A stretch of DNA of 64,000 nt. Source: Hyphomicrobiaceae bacterium. GTDB lineage: Bacteria; Pseudomonadota; Alphaproteobacteria; Rhizobiales; Hyphomicrobiaceae. The stretch covers positions 1 through 64,000 of the forward strand of contig JAJFHG010000005.1 of assembly GCA_021775735.1 (NCBI GenBank), given 5' to 3'. The notes beneath the pieces were generated by a model. It worked only from the letters and a program-made list of their open reading frames with translations. It was not told where the DNA came from and ran no database searches. The first letter of the stretch is position 1, and the number at the start of each line of letters is the position of its first letter. The translations under genes and the position numbers were made by a program. Below are positions 1-8,750 of the stretch, piece by piece.

Positions 1-23
1 GCGATGTTTGTCAGGGTTGTCAT
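1..23 (-). CDS. 5' end of an unidentified minus-strand gene (partial)
   Basis: An ATG on the minus strand at 23..21 is preceded by a GGAGAG ribosome-binding sequence 5-10 bases upstream and opens a frame running off the left edge. Only MTTLTNI plus a partial codon is visible, so no family can be assigned. The call rests on the RBS-ATG pair and on the lack of any other explanation for the gene-free DNA to its right. Confidence 0.4.
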
Positions 24-92
24 TGTGTCTCTCCAAGGGGTCTGTGTTGTTCGTCGATGAACACACCCTACGAAGAGACCGCTTTTTCAGCT

Positions 93-106
93 GTTCCGGG
101 GGGAAC
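93..106. promoter_or_regulatory. GTTCC-N4-GGAAC inverted repeat
   Basis: A perfect 5-bp-arm inverted repeat with a 4-base G spacer lies about 70 bases upstream of the minus-strand start at 23. Stretch 24-346 holds no other clear feature. The half-sites match the palindromes at 1344-1377 and resemble the GGAAC -35 core of ECF-type promoters, but no matching -10 at the right spacing is clear. Confidence 0.3.
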
Positions 107-346
107 GGGCGCGCAAAAAAGTGTCAGCAGGGCAGATAACCCGCTGTTTTTATTGTGTATTTTATTTCAAGGCGAACCGAAATATCTGCCTGCGAGCCAC
201 CTTTTTTTGCTGCCAAGCCTTAATTGATCTCGGTTCGCTCCTTATCTGCGCCCGAATCAATGAGCTTTGTCAGCCGCTTATGCAACGAGCGGGATCGATC
301 AACCAAAGCGGGCGCCAATTCAGCCCCTCAGAGGAAAGACAACCAA

Positions 347-658
347 ATGGATAATTTGGAAGACCAGCTCAACCAATTGCTGGCCCAGTCGGATCGCGTC
401 TCAGCCGAGCTGAAACGCGAGATCTACCTTGTCGAACGCGCTGACGCCGCCATTCGCTACCTGCGCGCTGCACGGGAGAAAACGGCTCACGAAGTGGCTG
501 GATTGTTAGCCCAGCGCCCGCGAGAGCCACGTGATCCAGCATCGCTAGCAGATGTGTCCACTGTAACTTCGGGCCCGACCACGGGTAACGACAGCGAACA
601 AAATCCGTTTGGACCCTACGATCCACACTGGCCAAATCGGCAACAGCGCACACGTTAG
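347..658 (+). CDS. small polar hypothetical protein with N-terminal coiled coil
   Basis: A 103-residue protein that I do not recognise. Residues about 1-50 are charged and helix-forming with a heptad-like pattern; the remainder is rich in Pro, Ser, Thr and Asn and looks disordered. There is no signal peptide or membrane segment. The ATG at 347 is preferred over an upstream in-frame start at 224 because GAGG lies about a dozen bases before it. It is convergent with the sigma-factor gene, with a strong hairpin between them. Function unknown. Confidence 0.5.
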   Translation: MDNLEDQLNQLLAQSDRVSAELKREIYLVERADAAIRYLRAAREKTAHEVAGLLAQRPREPRDPASLADVSTVTSGPTTGNDSEQNPFGPYDPHWPNRQQRTR

Positions 659-676
659 AGCACGTATTTGGCTGCC

Positions 677-699
677 TGCCGCCGCGTTAAGCGGCGGCA
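677..699. terminator. 9-bp GC-rich hairpin between convergent genes
   Basis: TGCCGCCGC, a 5-base loop and GCGGCGGCA form a perfect 9-bp stem spanning the stop codon of the minus-strand sigma factor and lying 19 bases past the stop of the plus-strand gene. No T-run follows on either strand, so it may block convergent readthrough or stabilise a 3' end rather than act as a classical intrinsic terminator. Confidence 0.35.
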
Positions 700-1283
700 A
701 GGCCATGTGCTTCCAACATGCCCGATAGTTTTTTGCGCGCATAAAACATCCGCGTCTTAACCGTGTTTTGCGGAACGGCAAGGATCTGAGCAGCCTCAGA
801 CACCGAGCAATCCTGATAATAAACCAGGTTGACGATAGCCTGATGCGCTGGCGATAGCTTGTTGATGCAGCGCCGCAAAATATCTGCATTATCAGATTTT
901 TCTGCATGCTGATGGGGGCCATCTGCGCCGTCAGCCAGGTTGTAGGTTACTTCATCTAAAATACCGGTCACCTCTCTCTGCTTACGCAATAAGCTGATCG
1001 CTTGATTGCGTGCAATCGACATTAACCACGTCAACGGTTGCGAGCGGCCTTCAAACCGGTCTGCACTGCGCCATGCGGCCAAGAAGACTTCATTCATGAC
1101 CTCTTCGGCTTGTGCACGGCTGCCAACAATCCCAATCAAGAAACTCAAAATGCGATCTCGGTGACGCTGATAGAGTGTTTGAAATGCCTGGGCATCTCCC
1201 TCCGCAACGGCTGCAATCAATGATCGATCATCAAGTGCTCCGTTATTGATGGCAACCTGTAAACTCTTTTTTGAGTGCGGCAT
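687..1283 (-). CDS. ECF-type RNA polymerase sigma factor
   Basis: A 198-residue sigma-70 family protein of extracytoplasmic-function size. Region 2 spans about residues 35-102 (helices with RNQAISLLRK near the -10-recognition end). Region 4 spans about 135-190 and ends in a helix-turn-helix with SVSEAAQILAVPQNTVKTR. ATG at 1283 has AAGGGA about 8 bases upstream. It is divergent from the giant secreted-protein gene, and the 190-base gap contains two GGAAC/GTTCC palindromes. No anti-sigma gene is adjacent on either side, which is unusual for the class; its partner may lie elsewhere or it may be controlled transcriptionally. The family is clear, the regulon is inferred. Confidence 0.9.
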   Translation of the reverse strand: MPHSKKSLQVAINNGALDDRSLIAAVAEGDAQAFQTLYQRHRDRILSFLIGIVGSRAQAEEVMNEVFLAAWRSADRFEGRSQPLTWLMSIARNQAISLLRKQREVTGILDEVTYNLADGADGPHQHAEKSDNADILRRCINKLSPAHQAIVNLVYYQDCSVSEAAQILAVPQNTVKTRMFYARKKLSGMLEAHGLAAA

Positions 1284-1343
1284 GTGTCAGTCCCTTCAAC
1301 GATATGCTTGGGCGGGTCCACGCTTAAAGAAGCTGAAACGTAA

Positions 1344-1377
1344 GGAACTTGCTGTTCCACAGGGAACATCATGTTCT
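1344..1377. promoter_or_regulatory. tandem GGAAC-N5-GTTCC palindromes in a divergent intergenic region
   Basis: Two inverted repeats, GGAAC-N5-GTTCC (1344-1358) and GGAAC-N5-GTTCT (1363-1377), sit 19 bp apart between the ECF sigma gene and the giant secreted-protein gene. GGAAC is also the usual -35 core of ECF promoters and appears here on both strands. They may be operators for a dimeric regulator or overlapping divergent ECF promoters; a convincing -10 at standard spacing was not found. Confidence 0.4.
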
Positions 1378-1472
1378 GTAAATAACAGGCAATGTTAGGT
1401 TCACGCCTGATGAAAGCTGACACTTGTGTACACCGAAACGTGTATACAGGATCAGCACCTATGGAGACGACG

Positions 1473-4400
1473 ATGGTATTGCAAGACGCGGCTGAGATTT
1501 GTCCCAACGCAGGGACGTGTGCACGTCAATGTTCTCGTAAATTTTCAATTGATCCTAGACCATCAGATGCGTTACCCGCCGGTAATAAAAGTTTAGGGAA
1601 TTGTAAAAAAAACAAACCCCACTCAAACATCTGGCGGCGCTTATCTATTGCAGCTCTTGCAACAAGTATTCTTGCATATGGTGGCATGCCTTCCGCTAAA
1701 GCGCAGGATGCAACCCCCCTCATCTCCAAAGGTGATGCGGTTGTTACTGGTTTTTCCGGAACCCGTGAAGATGCGTCTGTACCTGGAAATGTGCACCCGC
1801 TTGATCGCACATTTATTGACGGTGATGGGTCTTCACTCAAAATCGTAGACATCGGCGCACTTGGTGGAGAACCGTCTGGCAAGCTCGTTGATGCGCCATT
1901 TAAACTATCAATCGCGGCCAAAGATATCGGACAGGTGTTTGCAACTGCGTTGGTTCCTCAAAGCGACGACGGCCCTATAGATATTTTAGCGGCCGCAACA
2001 TCCCAATATGGATTGTACATTGTGAAGGACACCGGCAACGGGTCCCAGCAGCGCTTATTAAAGGGTGCACCTGGTGCAACATGGATGCCCGGCCAGTTCT
2101 CTATGCGCACCAATGGCGGTCCCGGCTCCATTTGGAGAATTGATGGCACCACTGGTGACGTCAGTTTATTTGCCTCTGTTACATCCAACGGTAAACCTAA
2201 TGCAGGTCCAGGCATTGGTGGGCTGGCATTCGATAAAAATCACAATCAGATTTTTGCCTCTAACTTTGAAACGGGTTTTGTTCATCGCTTTGATATGTCC
2301 GGGCGTACGCTTGGTCAGTTTGACCACGGCGAAACAGCTCTGTGGGGCGTTGGCCGGCGCGCCGCGCCGTTCCGTGCAAGCGATCGAGTTGAAATTACAG
2401 ATCGCGCATTCAACAGCGAAGATCCAGAAACCTGGGGTTACGCTGCCAAAGCACGCCGCGTTGGTGCTCTTGCACGTCACAAAGACAGACTGTTTTATTC
2501 CGTAGCTGAAGGGCCTGAAGTTTGGTCTGTCGGCATCAAGGCGGATGGCGGCTTTGCAAGTGATGCACGCTTAGAGATCAGCCTCAATGGTGTTCCCTCT
2601 AACGCTCCGATCACCAAAATCATTTTTGACGGTTCGACCACGATGTATCTTTCGCAACGCGGTCCTGCGGTAGGCAGTTATGATTATTCTGTTTTCGCCA
2701 AACCGGACACAGCCGCCGTCTTGCGCTATCGCTGGGATGAAACCGAACAGGAATGGACTGCCGCGCCTGACGAGATTGCCGTCGGTCTTAAACAACCCTA
2801 CCGCTCGAGCGATGGCGGCATCGCGCTCGGTTATGGCTATGATGGTCGCGGACAGATAGAACTTGGTCAGTGCGCCACGACGTTGTGGTCAACGGGATCA
2901 AACCTCCGCGATGGCGATGATGAAACCCGCGTCCAAAGTGGCGGACGGCGATTGTTCTCCGGCCTGCAGGGCTTAAGCAAAACATCTGGCGCTCCCCTAA
3001 ACGCCTCAGAACCATTAACCGGCTCAGGCGCATTGCAAGGGGTTGTCGATTATTTCTTCGGCGGCTCAGACACAGCACCATGGGATAGCTGGTTCATTGC
3101 TTTTAGCGATGAGACACAAGAAACCCGCCGCTTGGGTCACAGTGGTGACGTCACCATCTATGCGCCGTGCCAGACAGTTGCAGAGGTCGCTGAACCTGAG
3201 ATTGATGTGCCGGTTGTACCCATTGATCCGCCTGATGTTGAAATCCCACCTGGCACACCTGTCGTGACCATCGACAAAGTGTGTCAGCCTGGCGGCCTTG
3301 GTGGCGTCGTTGCCTGTACCATTACACTCACCAACACCGGATCAGAAACACCGGAGTGGCCTCTGGTTTTCTCCGATGTCTCAACCATCATTGCCGGCCC
3401 CGGCGCTGGCACTGTCACAGATATTACATCGGCGACCCCTGATGGTCTTGATTGGTTCTGTACACCAACACCAACGCCTGACTTTGCCTGTGCACTTCCA
3501 GGTCCCGCCCTGCCACCTGGTGCTGCACGCAGTGTCACCGTGCGTCTTGACACAGCAGGCCTCGTCAACGCTGGCAACTTTGGCTTTAAAAACTGCGCCG
3601 CTCTCGCTTGGCCGCACTTTGGTCAGGCCTGCGATGAAGGCGGACGGTCGCTTAAGTTTGAAAAAACCGGCCCACAAATTGCCGTTGCCAGTGGTGAAGC
3701 GACCTATACGCTTAACATCACCAACACCGGCAACCTGCCCTTCAATGGCAACGTGTTGCTCACCGATCGGTTGTTTATCTCGGGCGCCCCTGTTGCTGTA
3801 CCCGTTGCAGCCTTCAACCCAGACCCACAATGTCTTGGCGGTCCACCGGCTGCGGTTCCATTTTCCTGCAATGCCCCATTGTCTTTGGCAGCAGGTGGCG
3901 CAACAAGTTTTGATATCACGGTGACACTTCCAGCAGATCCTGCTGGCGTCGGCTATTGGGTACACAATTGTTTCGCAGTTACCGATCCAGGATTTGGACC
4001 GCCTCCAGGGCCTCCGGGACCAGGCGCGGGGCAAAGCTGCGTTTGGACTGAAGTTTTGCCAACCAACGTCGCCTCCAACATCCGTGTTGATAAAACAGCG
4101 CTCAATGGCGCCAAATGCCAGAAGGCGGGTGGCGATACGATTGAGTGCGACTATGAAATTACGCTCACCAACGAAGGTCCGGTCGCATTTTCTGACTTTG
4201 TAACGCTGAATGAAACCGTCCCTGCCAACGCGACACTCACCAGTGGTGATCCAGGCCTTGTATGTGGTGGTGCAGCCCCTGACTATCTCTGCAACACCGG
4301 CGGCAGCGTTGATCTCGTTAACGGTGCGTCCATCAGCTTCCCGATGAAACTAACGATGTCGCTACCAAACCTCGAAGCGCAGGGCTGCGAGATGGTCAAT

Positions 4401-6590
4401 CGCGTCAAGCTGGCAGCACCCGCTGGCGGCACGCAGGCCAATTTCAAGCTCACGGATGATGAAGCTGATGCCAGCGCTGATGCGTTCCTACAATGGTGGG
4501 TCGGTGGCATGTTGTTCATTACCTGCGATCCAACCAACATCAAAACGGAAAAGGTTGCCAAAGGTCCGTGTGTCAAAAACGGTGCCTCATGGCGCTGCGA
4601 CTATGATGTGACGTTGACCAACCTTGGTCCTGACCCGCTGACCAGCGTCATCAAGTTGGAAGAAACGTTTTCGGCAACGCCAACCGCGCTGACCTTTGAC
4701 GCGGCTTGGGATTGCTCTGGTGGCGGCACAAACTATAAGTGCAAACACCCTGCGCTCAATTTGCAAAAGGGAGACACACTGAAATTCTCCGTATCAGCCG
4801 AAGTGCCAGACAAAGGTCTGTGTAATCTCAAGAACACAGCCAATTTGACCTTCCCGATTGCCGGCACCCGAGGCAACAGCAACGGCAGTGATGACAGTGC
4901 ATCCGCGGTCGCCGAGATCCCGTCCAAAAATTGCATCAAACCGCTGCCGGAAATTGATCCAATCTATCCGATTGTTGACCCCGTCCCGACCTGTCCGGAC
5001 GGCAGCAAGCGGCGCGCAAATGGACGTTGCCCGTGCCCGCGTGGCGAAACCTGGTCACGTTATGATCGCGCCTGTGTGCCAAAGCAGTGCTATGACCCCG
5101 AACGGCGCAAGCCAAACGGCAAGTGCTGTCCGCGCGGCACAGTTTGGAACCGCACCTATGGCGCCTGCACCACGTCCTGCCCGGATGGCCAACGTTGGAA
5201 TCCTAAAAAGCAGCGCTGCGTTTCAATTTATGACTGCCCACGCGGTACACATTGGAATCGCAAGATCCGCCGCTGTGTTCCCGACATCTCGTGTGGACGC
5301 TACCAGCGTTGGAGCTGGAGTCGCCTCAAATGTGTACCGCTGACCTGCAAGCAGATCGCAAAGCGGAAACTGCCATTGCCAGAACGCTGTCAGGATCATG
5401 CACAATGCGGCAAGAACGAAGAACTGCGCAATGATCGCTGTGTCTGTAAACCGGCATTTATTCGACATAAAGGCCAATGCGTACGCAAAAAAGGCTGCCG
5501 TCTCAAAAACGGACACTACGATTATGATCAACAACGCTGCGTCTGCAACAAGGGCTACCGAAAATACAAAAAACGCTGCGTGCCTGACGTAGGCATTGAT
5601 CCACCACCGCCGCCACCTCCACAGTGTCGTGGTGTCAATGAAACCAAGAACCGCTATGGCATGTGCGTATGCAAAGATGGTTTCAAACGGCGCAAGGGTG
5701 TCTGCGTCCGCAAAACGCCGGACCGGGTCTGCCCAGATGGCAAGCCTGTGCCAAAAAGCGGCCAGTGCCCGTGCGGATACATGAAGGTTTGGAACGCCAA
5801 ACTATGGAAATGCGAAAACCGCACGCCGACGGCGTGTCGCGCTAACGATGCAAAATGCTTCTGCAAACTGCGCGGTGGCACTTGGCGCCGTGGCAAATGC
5901 CGCATGCCAGATACCGCAGCGGAGAAATGTCGCAAGAAGGGTCGCATTTGGAAGAACGGTCTGTGCTTGCCAAATGTGTCTGACAAGGTGAAGTGCAAAC
6001 TAAAGGGTAAAAAATGGAAGAATGGTCGCTGTGTCGATAAGGAGACGACCCCACCGATCTATTGCCCAAATGGTCGTCCAGCGCCTAAGAACGGTCGCTG
6101 CCCACCGGTTGGTCCGAGCCCGAAAGAAAAGTGCTTGAAGAAGGGCGGCAAATGGAAGAACGGCAAGTGCAAGACGCAACCCTCCAAGCAGCTTCTGTGC
6201 AAGCTACAGGGCAAGGTTTGGAAAAATGGCCGGTGCCAATCCAAAGTCGTCACGCCCCCGGTCCAGCTCTACTGCCCAGATGGGACGCCGAAGCCAAAGA
6301 ATGGCCGCTGCAAACCCAAACAGAAAACACCAAAGCAGAAGTGTCTCGCTAAGGGTTGGAAGTGGAAGAATGGCAAGTGCAAACCGAAGACGTCGCAAAA
6401 AGTGCTGTGTGCGCTTCAAGGCAAGGTCTGGGTTAATGGCACGTGTCGGACCAAACCCAAGGTGAGGCCTCTGCCGAAGAAGCCACCTGTTCTTAAGCTG
6501 CCGCAGACAAATAACAAGCTGTATAAACCACAGCTTAATAAACAGAAATGGCAACTTAAGAAACGCAAGCAGCAGTCCCAGTTACGTTAA
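1473..6590 (+). CDS. giant secreted protein: propeller-like domain, DUF11-like repeats, Cys/Lys-rich repeats
   Basis: About 1705 residues, probably exported. ATG at 1473 is favoured because GGAG lies 6 bases upstream; in-frame ATGs at 1461 and 1410 are alternatives. An unusually long polar N-region precedes a hydrophobic signal core (SIAALATSILAYGG) ending in SAKA/Q near residue 77. Residues about 90-565 are rich in short beta-strand motifs and look like an NHL/SMP-30-type propeller. Residues about 595-1145 hold at least four DUF11-like beta-sandwich repeats, each with LTNTG- or LTNEGP-type sequences and paired cysteines. From about 1170 to the end the protein is extremely Cys-, Lys- and Trp-rich with repeated W-K-N-G-x-C and CPDG-type motifs, and the C-terminal tail is strongly basic. 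No catalytic motif is seen. It may bind cell wall, DNA or an anionic surface. A terminator follows. Function unknown. Confidence 0.8.
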   Translation: MVLQDAAEICPNAGTCARQCSRKFSIDPRPSDALPAGNKSLGNCKKNKPHSNIWRRLSIAALATSILAYGGMPSAKAQDATPLISKGDAVVTGFSGTREDASVPGNVHPLDRTFIDGDGSSLKIVDIGALGGEPSGKLVDAPFKLSIAAKDIGQVFATALVPQSDDGPIDILAAATSQYGLYIVKDTGNGSQQRLLKGAPGATWMPGQFSMRTNGGPGSIWRIDGTTGDVSLFASVTSNGKPNAGPGIGGLAFDKNHNQIFASNFETGFVHRFDMSGRTLGQFDHGETALWGVGRRAAPFRASDRVEITDRAFNSEDPETWGYAAKARRVGALARHKDRLFYSVAEGPEVWSVGIKADGGFASDARLEISLNGVPSNAPITKIIFDGSTTMYLSQRGPAVGSYDYSVFAKPDTAAVLRYRWDETEQEWTAAPDEIAVGLKQPYRSSDGGIALGYGYDGRGQIELGQCATTLWSTGSNLRDGDDETRVQSGGRRLFSGLQGLSKTSGAPLNASEPLTGSGALQGVVDYFFGGSDTAPWDSWFIAFSDETQETRRLGHSGDVTIYAPCQTVAEVAEPEIDVPVVPIDPPDVEIPPGTPVVTIDKVCQPGGLGGVVACTITLTNTGSETPEWPLVFSDVSTIIAGPGAGTVTDITSATPDGLDWFCTPTPTPDFACALPGPALPPGAARSVTVRLDTAGLVNAGNFGFKNCAALAWPHFGQACDEGGRSLKFEKTGPQIAVASGEATYTLNITNTGNLPFNGNVLLTDRLFISGAPVAVPVAAFNPDPQCLGGPPAAVPFSCNAPLSLAAGGATSFDITVTLPADPAGVGYWVHNCFAVTDPGFGPPPGPPGPGAGQSCVWTEVLPTNVASNIRVDKTALNGAKCQKAGGDTIECDYEITLTNEGPVAFSDFVTLNETVPANATLTSGDPGLVCGGAAPDYLCNTGGSVDLVNGASISFPMKLTMSLPNLEAQGCEMVNRVKLAAPAGGTQANFKLTDDEADASADAFLQWWVGGMLFITCDPTNIKTEKVAKGPCVKNGASWRCDYDVTLTNLGPDPLTSVIKLEETFSATPTALTFDAAWDCSGGGTNYKCKHPALNLQKGDTLKFSVSAEVPDKGLCNLKNTANLTFPIAGTRGNSNGSDDSASAVAEIPSKNCIKPLPEIDPIYPIVDPVPTCPDGSKRRANGRCPCPRGETWSRYDRACVPKQCYDPERRKPNGKCCPRGTVWNRTYGACTTSCPDGQRWNPKKQRCVSIYDCPRGTHWNRKIRRCVPDISCGRYQRWSWSRLKCVPLTCKQIAKRKLPLPERCQDHAQCGKNEELRNDRCVCKPAFIRHKGQCVRKKGCRLKNGHYDYDQQRCVCNKGYRKYKKRCVPDVGIDPPPPPPPQCRGVNETKNRYGMCVCKDGFKRRKGVCVRKTPDRVCPDGKPVPKSGQCPCGYMKVWNAKLWKCENRTPTACRANDAKCFCKLRGGTWRRGKCRMPDTAAEKCRKKGRIWKNGLCLPNVSDKVKCKLKGKKWKNGRCVDKETTPPIYCPNGRPAPKNGRCPPVGPSPKEKCLKKGGKWKNGKCKTQPSKQLLCKLQGKVWKNGRCQSKVVTPPVQLYCPDGTPKPKNGRCKPKQKTPKQKCLAKGWKWKNGKCKPKTSQKVLCALQGKVWVNGTCRTKPKVRPLPKKPPVLKLPQTNNKLYKPQLNKQKWQLKKRKQQSQLR
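5922..6449 (+). repeat. higher-order protein repeat encoding Cys/Lys-rich modules
   Basis: Within the giant protein, a block of about 68-70 codons recurs three times, its first cysteine codon being at 5928, 6132 and 6342. Each block carries two C-x(n)-G-x-x-W-K-N-G-x-C modules (the last has V for K); the first two also carry a CPDG/CPNG-x-P-x-P-K-N-G-R-C module. Less regular versions extend upstream to about 4990. The spacing implies tandem duplication followed by divergence. Confidence 0.75.
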
Positions 6591-6616
6591 GGACACCACA
6601 AATTTCACAACAAAAA

Positions 6617-6653
6617 CCCCCGCGCTGGACCAACTGGCGCGGGATTTATTTTC
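6617..6653 (+). terminator. intrinsic terminator of the giant secreted-protein gene
   Basis: CCCGCGC (6619-6625) pairs with GCGCGGG (6637-6643) around an 11-base loop, followed by a T-rich stretch, starting 27 bases after the stop codon. Confidence 0.75.
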
Positions 6654-6809
6654 TCGAACTAACTTCATGACAACAGCATAATCACTCGAACGAGACTCTA
6701 TAGAGAACGACCCCCAACGCGTGGCAAACGCAGGCATTGCCCCGATGTGCGAAACGGACGTGAGGGACCAGGAACGGTCAAGTGCCGACAACACGCAATG
6801 CGATCAGCG

Positions 6810-7424
6810 TCATGACTGGCGCGTCGCCGCGGCGGGAGCATCTCGACGAAGCGTGTTGGAGGGTGCCACCGTTGTTGGCGTTTTGGTGCAGTCCTGTCTC
6901 TCAACCAAAGGATCGCCCACGAGCTCTTCAATAAAATGACTGAGAAGTTGCGTGCGCCCGCTGACACCCGCTTTTCGAAAAACGGCATTGCTTTGGGCTT
7001 TCACAGTGCCTTCACGCGTATTTCGCAGGTCGGCAATTTCAGCGTTTGAAAATCCTTTGATCGTCAGCAGTGCGATCTCCCGCTCCGACGGCGTTAACTT
7101 CCATTGATCAAAGAAATTCTCAAGCAGTTCTTGAAATGCACCTGACGCGATCTGCAGTTGCGTCTCCATTTTTCGATTGCGCGACAGAAGCCTTTGTCGC
7201 TCGCGCATCGAGAAATAAATACCAATCAGGAGACATAGGACGGCCAGTCCCTCTAGGAGAACATGGGCCGCACTATCGCTGGCGACGAACACGTCGGTGA
7301 CAAAGTCGCTCAGAAAATAGAGCGCGCTGAACAGTTGTAGTGCAATGAGCGCATCAATGACGAGGCGAACTGTCCCGTCGCTCAGGCGTTTTGATCCTGT
7401 TGTTCTGGTCAACGCATCCAACAT
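6810..7424 (-). CDS. membrane-anchored LuxR-type transcriptional regulator
   Basis: A 204-residue protein with two hydrophobic segments near the N-terminus (about 20-45 and 58-72), a short coiled linker, and a GerE/LuxR helix-turn-helix at about 110-170 containing LTPSEREIALL, GFSNAEIA and GTVKAQSNAVFRKAGV. There is no receiver domain, so sensing is likely through the membrane part or a partner. ATG at 7424 is chosen over TTG at 7427. It is the last gene of a PepSY / cytochrome b561 / LuxR operon, with only 6 bases separating it from the cytochrome gene. That arrangement suggests control linked to membrane redox state, which is inference. Confidence 0.85.
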   Translation of the reverse strand: MLDALTRTTGSKRLSDGTVRLVIDALIALQLFSALYFLSDFVTDVFVASDSAAHVLLEGLAVLCLLIGIYFSMRERQRLLSRNRKMETQLQIASGAFQELLENFFDQWKLTPSEREIALLTIKGFSNAEIADLRNTREGTVKAQSNAVFRKAGVSGRTQLLSHFIEELVGDPLVERQDCTKTPTTVAPSNTLRRDAPAAATRQS

Positions 7425-7430
7425 CAAGAA

Positions 7431-7961
7431 TTACTCTTCGTCAGGAACCCCTTTCTTGCCGGTTATCATGGCGAGAACGAGATTGGTCTTTGAACGTCGG
7501 CTTTCAATGATAACACCCAGTACATGAAGAGCCACGCAAAAAAGCGTGTAGTTGGCCGCCAGTTCATGCACCTCTTCAACCCACGCGACACCCCAGAATT
7601 GATCCAGTGTCATCATGATACCGCTCAGGCACACGAGGATGAGTGACGCCAACAGGTTGTAGATCATCAAGGCGCCAAGCGGGTTATGAGACAACGTTAC
7701 CTTTTCTTTTTCACCTGAGCGTATGGCTTTCAGGTGTTGCAGGGCAGCAGACAGGTTGGGCGGAAACGAGAAAAATCGCGCATGGCGTGTTCCGATGAAG
7801 CCCCAGACGATCCGCGCGCCGACAAGCCCAAGAACCGCATAACCGGCATATCTGTGGGCCGCACCCTCATCATCGAACAGGAAGAAGGCGCTAAAGAATA
7901 AGAGTACAAGCGACCAGTGAAAAATACGGACAAACATGTCCCATACCGCAACTTGATGCAT
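7431..7961 (-). CDS. cytochrome b561-type membrane protein
   Basis: A 176-residue integral membrane protein with four predicted helices. The N-terminal VWDMFVRIFHW (His15) and the C-terminal helix with histidines about 136 and 149 (HELAANY... ALHVLG) match the haem-ligand pattern of Ni/Fe-hydrogenase-type cytochrome b561. It probably moves electrons between a periplasmic or quinone donor and an unknown acceptor. It lies 84 bases downstream of a PepSY gene and just upstream of the LuxR regulator. No hydrogenase genes are nearby, so the partner is unknown. Confidence 0.88.
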   Translation of the reverse strand: MHQVAVWDMFVRIFHWSLVLLFFSAFFLFDDEGAAHRYAGYAVLGLVGARIVWGFIGTRHARFFSFPPNLSAALQHLKAIRSGEKEKVTLSHNPLGALMIYNLLASLILVCLSGIMMTLDQFWGVAWVEEVHELAANYTLFCVALHVLGVIIESRRSKTNLVLAMITGKKGVPDEE

Positions 7962-8045
7962 GGCTGTTCTCTTTCAAGGCGCAATGAAACAAAGGGATTG
8001 GCGCCCTCTTTGAACGTGAGGACGCCAGGGTGACAATGCCGCGTT

Positions 8046-8318
8046 TTAATCCCTCTTTGTTTTGACGAGCGCGCCCGTTTCAGGGTTGACGTAGATCTCA
8101 AAGCGTTCGCCGTCTTTAAGGGCGTAGGCCTCCAGGTAACCGTCCTCGGTTTCAACTTTGCGGACCTCGTACCCCTTCTCTTTGAGCGCATTGGATATTT
8201 CTTGGGTTGTCTTACCAATGTATCCGCTGAGGCCAGGTGCATCGTTGGCTGCCACGACAGCTGTTGTGAAAAGTGCAAGACTGGCACCGATGATCGTAAG
8301 TTTTGGGACAAAATGCAT
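8046..8318 (-). CDS. periplasmic PepSY-domain protein
   Basis: A 90-residue protein. ATG at 8318 is preceded by AGGAAGG and is preferred over an in-frame start 27 codons upstream. A signal peptide (about 1-24, ending VVAA) is followed by a single PepSY domain with GYEVRKVETEDGYLEAYAL and YVNPETGALV. Small PepSY proteins of this kind often accompany cytochrome b561 genes in proteobacteria. First gene of the three-gene operon. Confidence 0.88.
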   Translation of the reverse strand: MHFVPKLTIIGASLALFTTAVVAANDAPGLSGYIGKTTQEISNALKEKGYEVRKVETEDGYLEAYALKDGERFEIYVNPETGALVKTKRD

Positions 8319-8425
8319 GATTTTTCCTTCCTTCAGTCGAAGCGGAAAATTCCGCCGCGTATAGGGAAAGAAAGAAGGGCTTATTGGGTAAAAAGCCATA
8401 AGACACGGGTTTATTGGACCGTCTT

Positions 8426-8439
8426 TAAACTCAAGTTTA
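8426..8439. promoter_or_regulatory. TAAACT-N2-AGTTTA palindrome upstream of the PepSY operon
   Basis: A perfect 6-bp-arm inverted repeat with a 2-base spacer lies about 110 bases upstream of the PepSY start. The same half-sites, with no spacer, occur at 12196-12209 upstream of the YheT-like hydrolase. Possibly a shared operator; the regulator is unknown. Confidence 0.3.
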
Positions 8440-8503
8440 GCGACAAATTGGTTGGGAAGAAACGTTCCCTAGAGATCCTAACCCGCTTCGGGTGATGTGC
8501 AGA

Positions 8504-8538
8504 CCTTTAGCCCGGCACACCAGGACGTCAGCTAAAGG
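8504..8538. repeat. inverted repeat, possibly a diverged copy of the dispersed intergenic repeat
   Basis: CCTTTAGC (8504-8511) and GCTAAAGG (8531-8538) form 8-bp arms. The right arm and following bases resemble the GCTAAGGGCCA part of the elements at 9524 and 11031. The rest of the 432-base gap between PepSY and the next gene (8319-8750) shows no gene; a pyrimidine-rich tract lies around 8615-8630. Confidence 0.3.
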
Positions 8539-8750
8539 CCAGAAACGCCCATCAACACGGTCTTGCCACATGGATGGAAATGCCCCAAGGGCGACGCTCC
8601 GCCACGGCTATTTTTTTTGCCCCCCCCTCCGAAAATTGCCGTCACCCCAAAGGGAATTTCTGCCATGAGGAGGCATGCCGATAGACGAGCGTGCACGTCC
8701 AAACGGTTTAGGATAGAAATGTGTAAACGGGAGTAGCGAGCACTCGGGCA

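Noticed and set aside
1344-1377. Possible alphaproteobacterial LexA (SOS) box
   Set aside because: The LexA site is a direct repeat GTTC-N7-GTTC; here the like half-sites are 15 bases apart and the arrangement is palindromic.
3298-4034. Long open frames on both strands inside the giant protein gene
   Set aside because: They run antisense or out of frame to a well-supported coding region with signal peptide and repeats, and show no family motifs.
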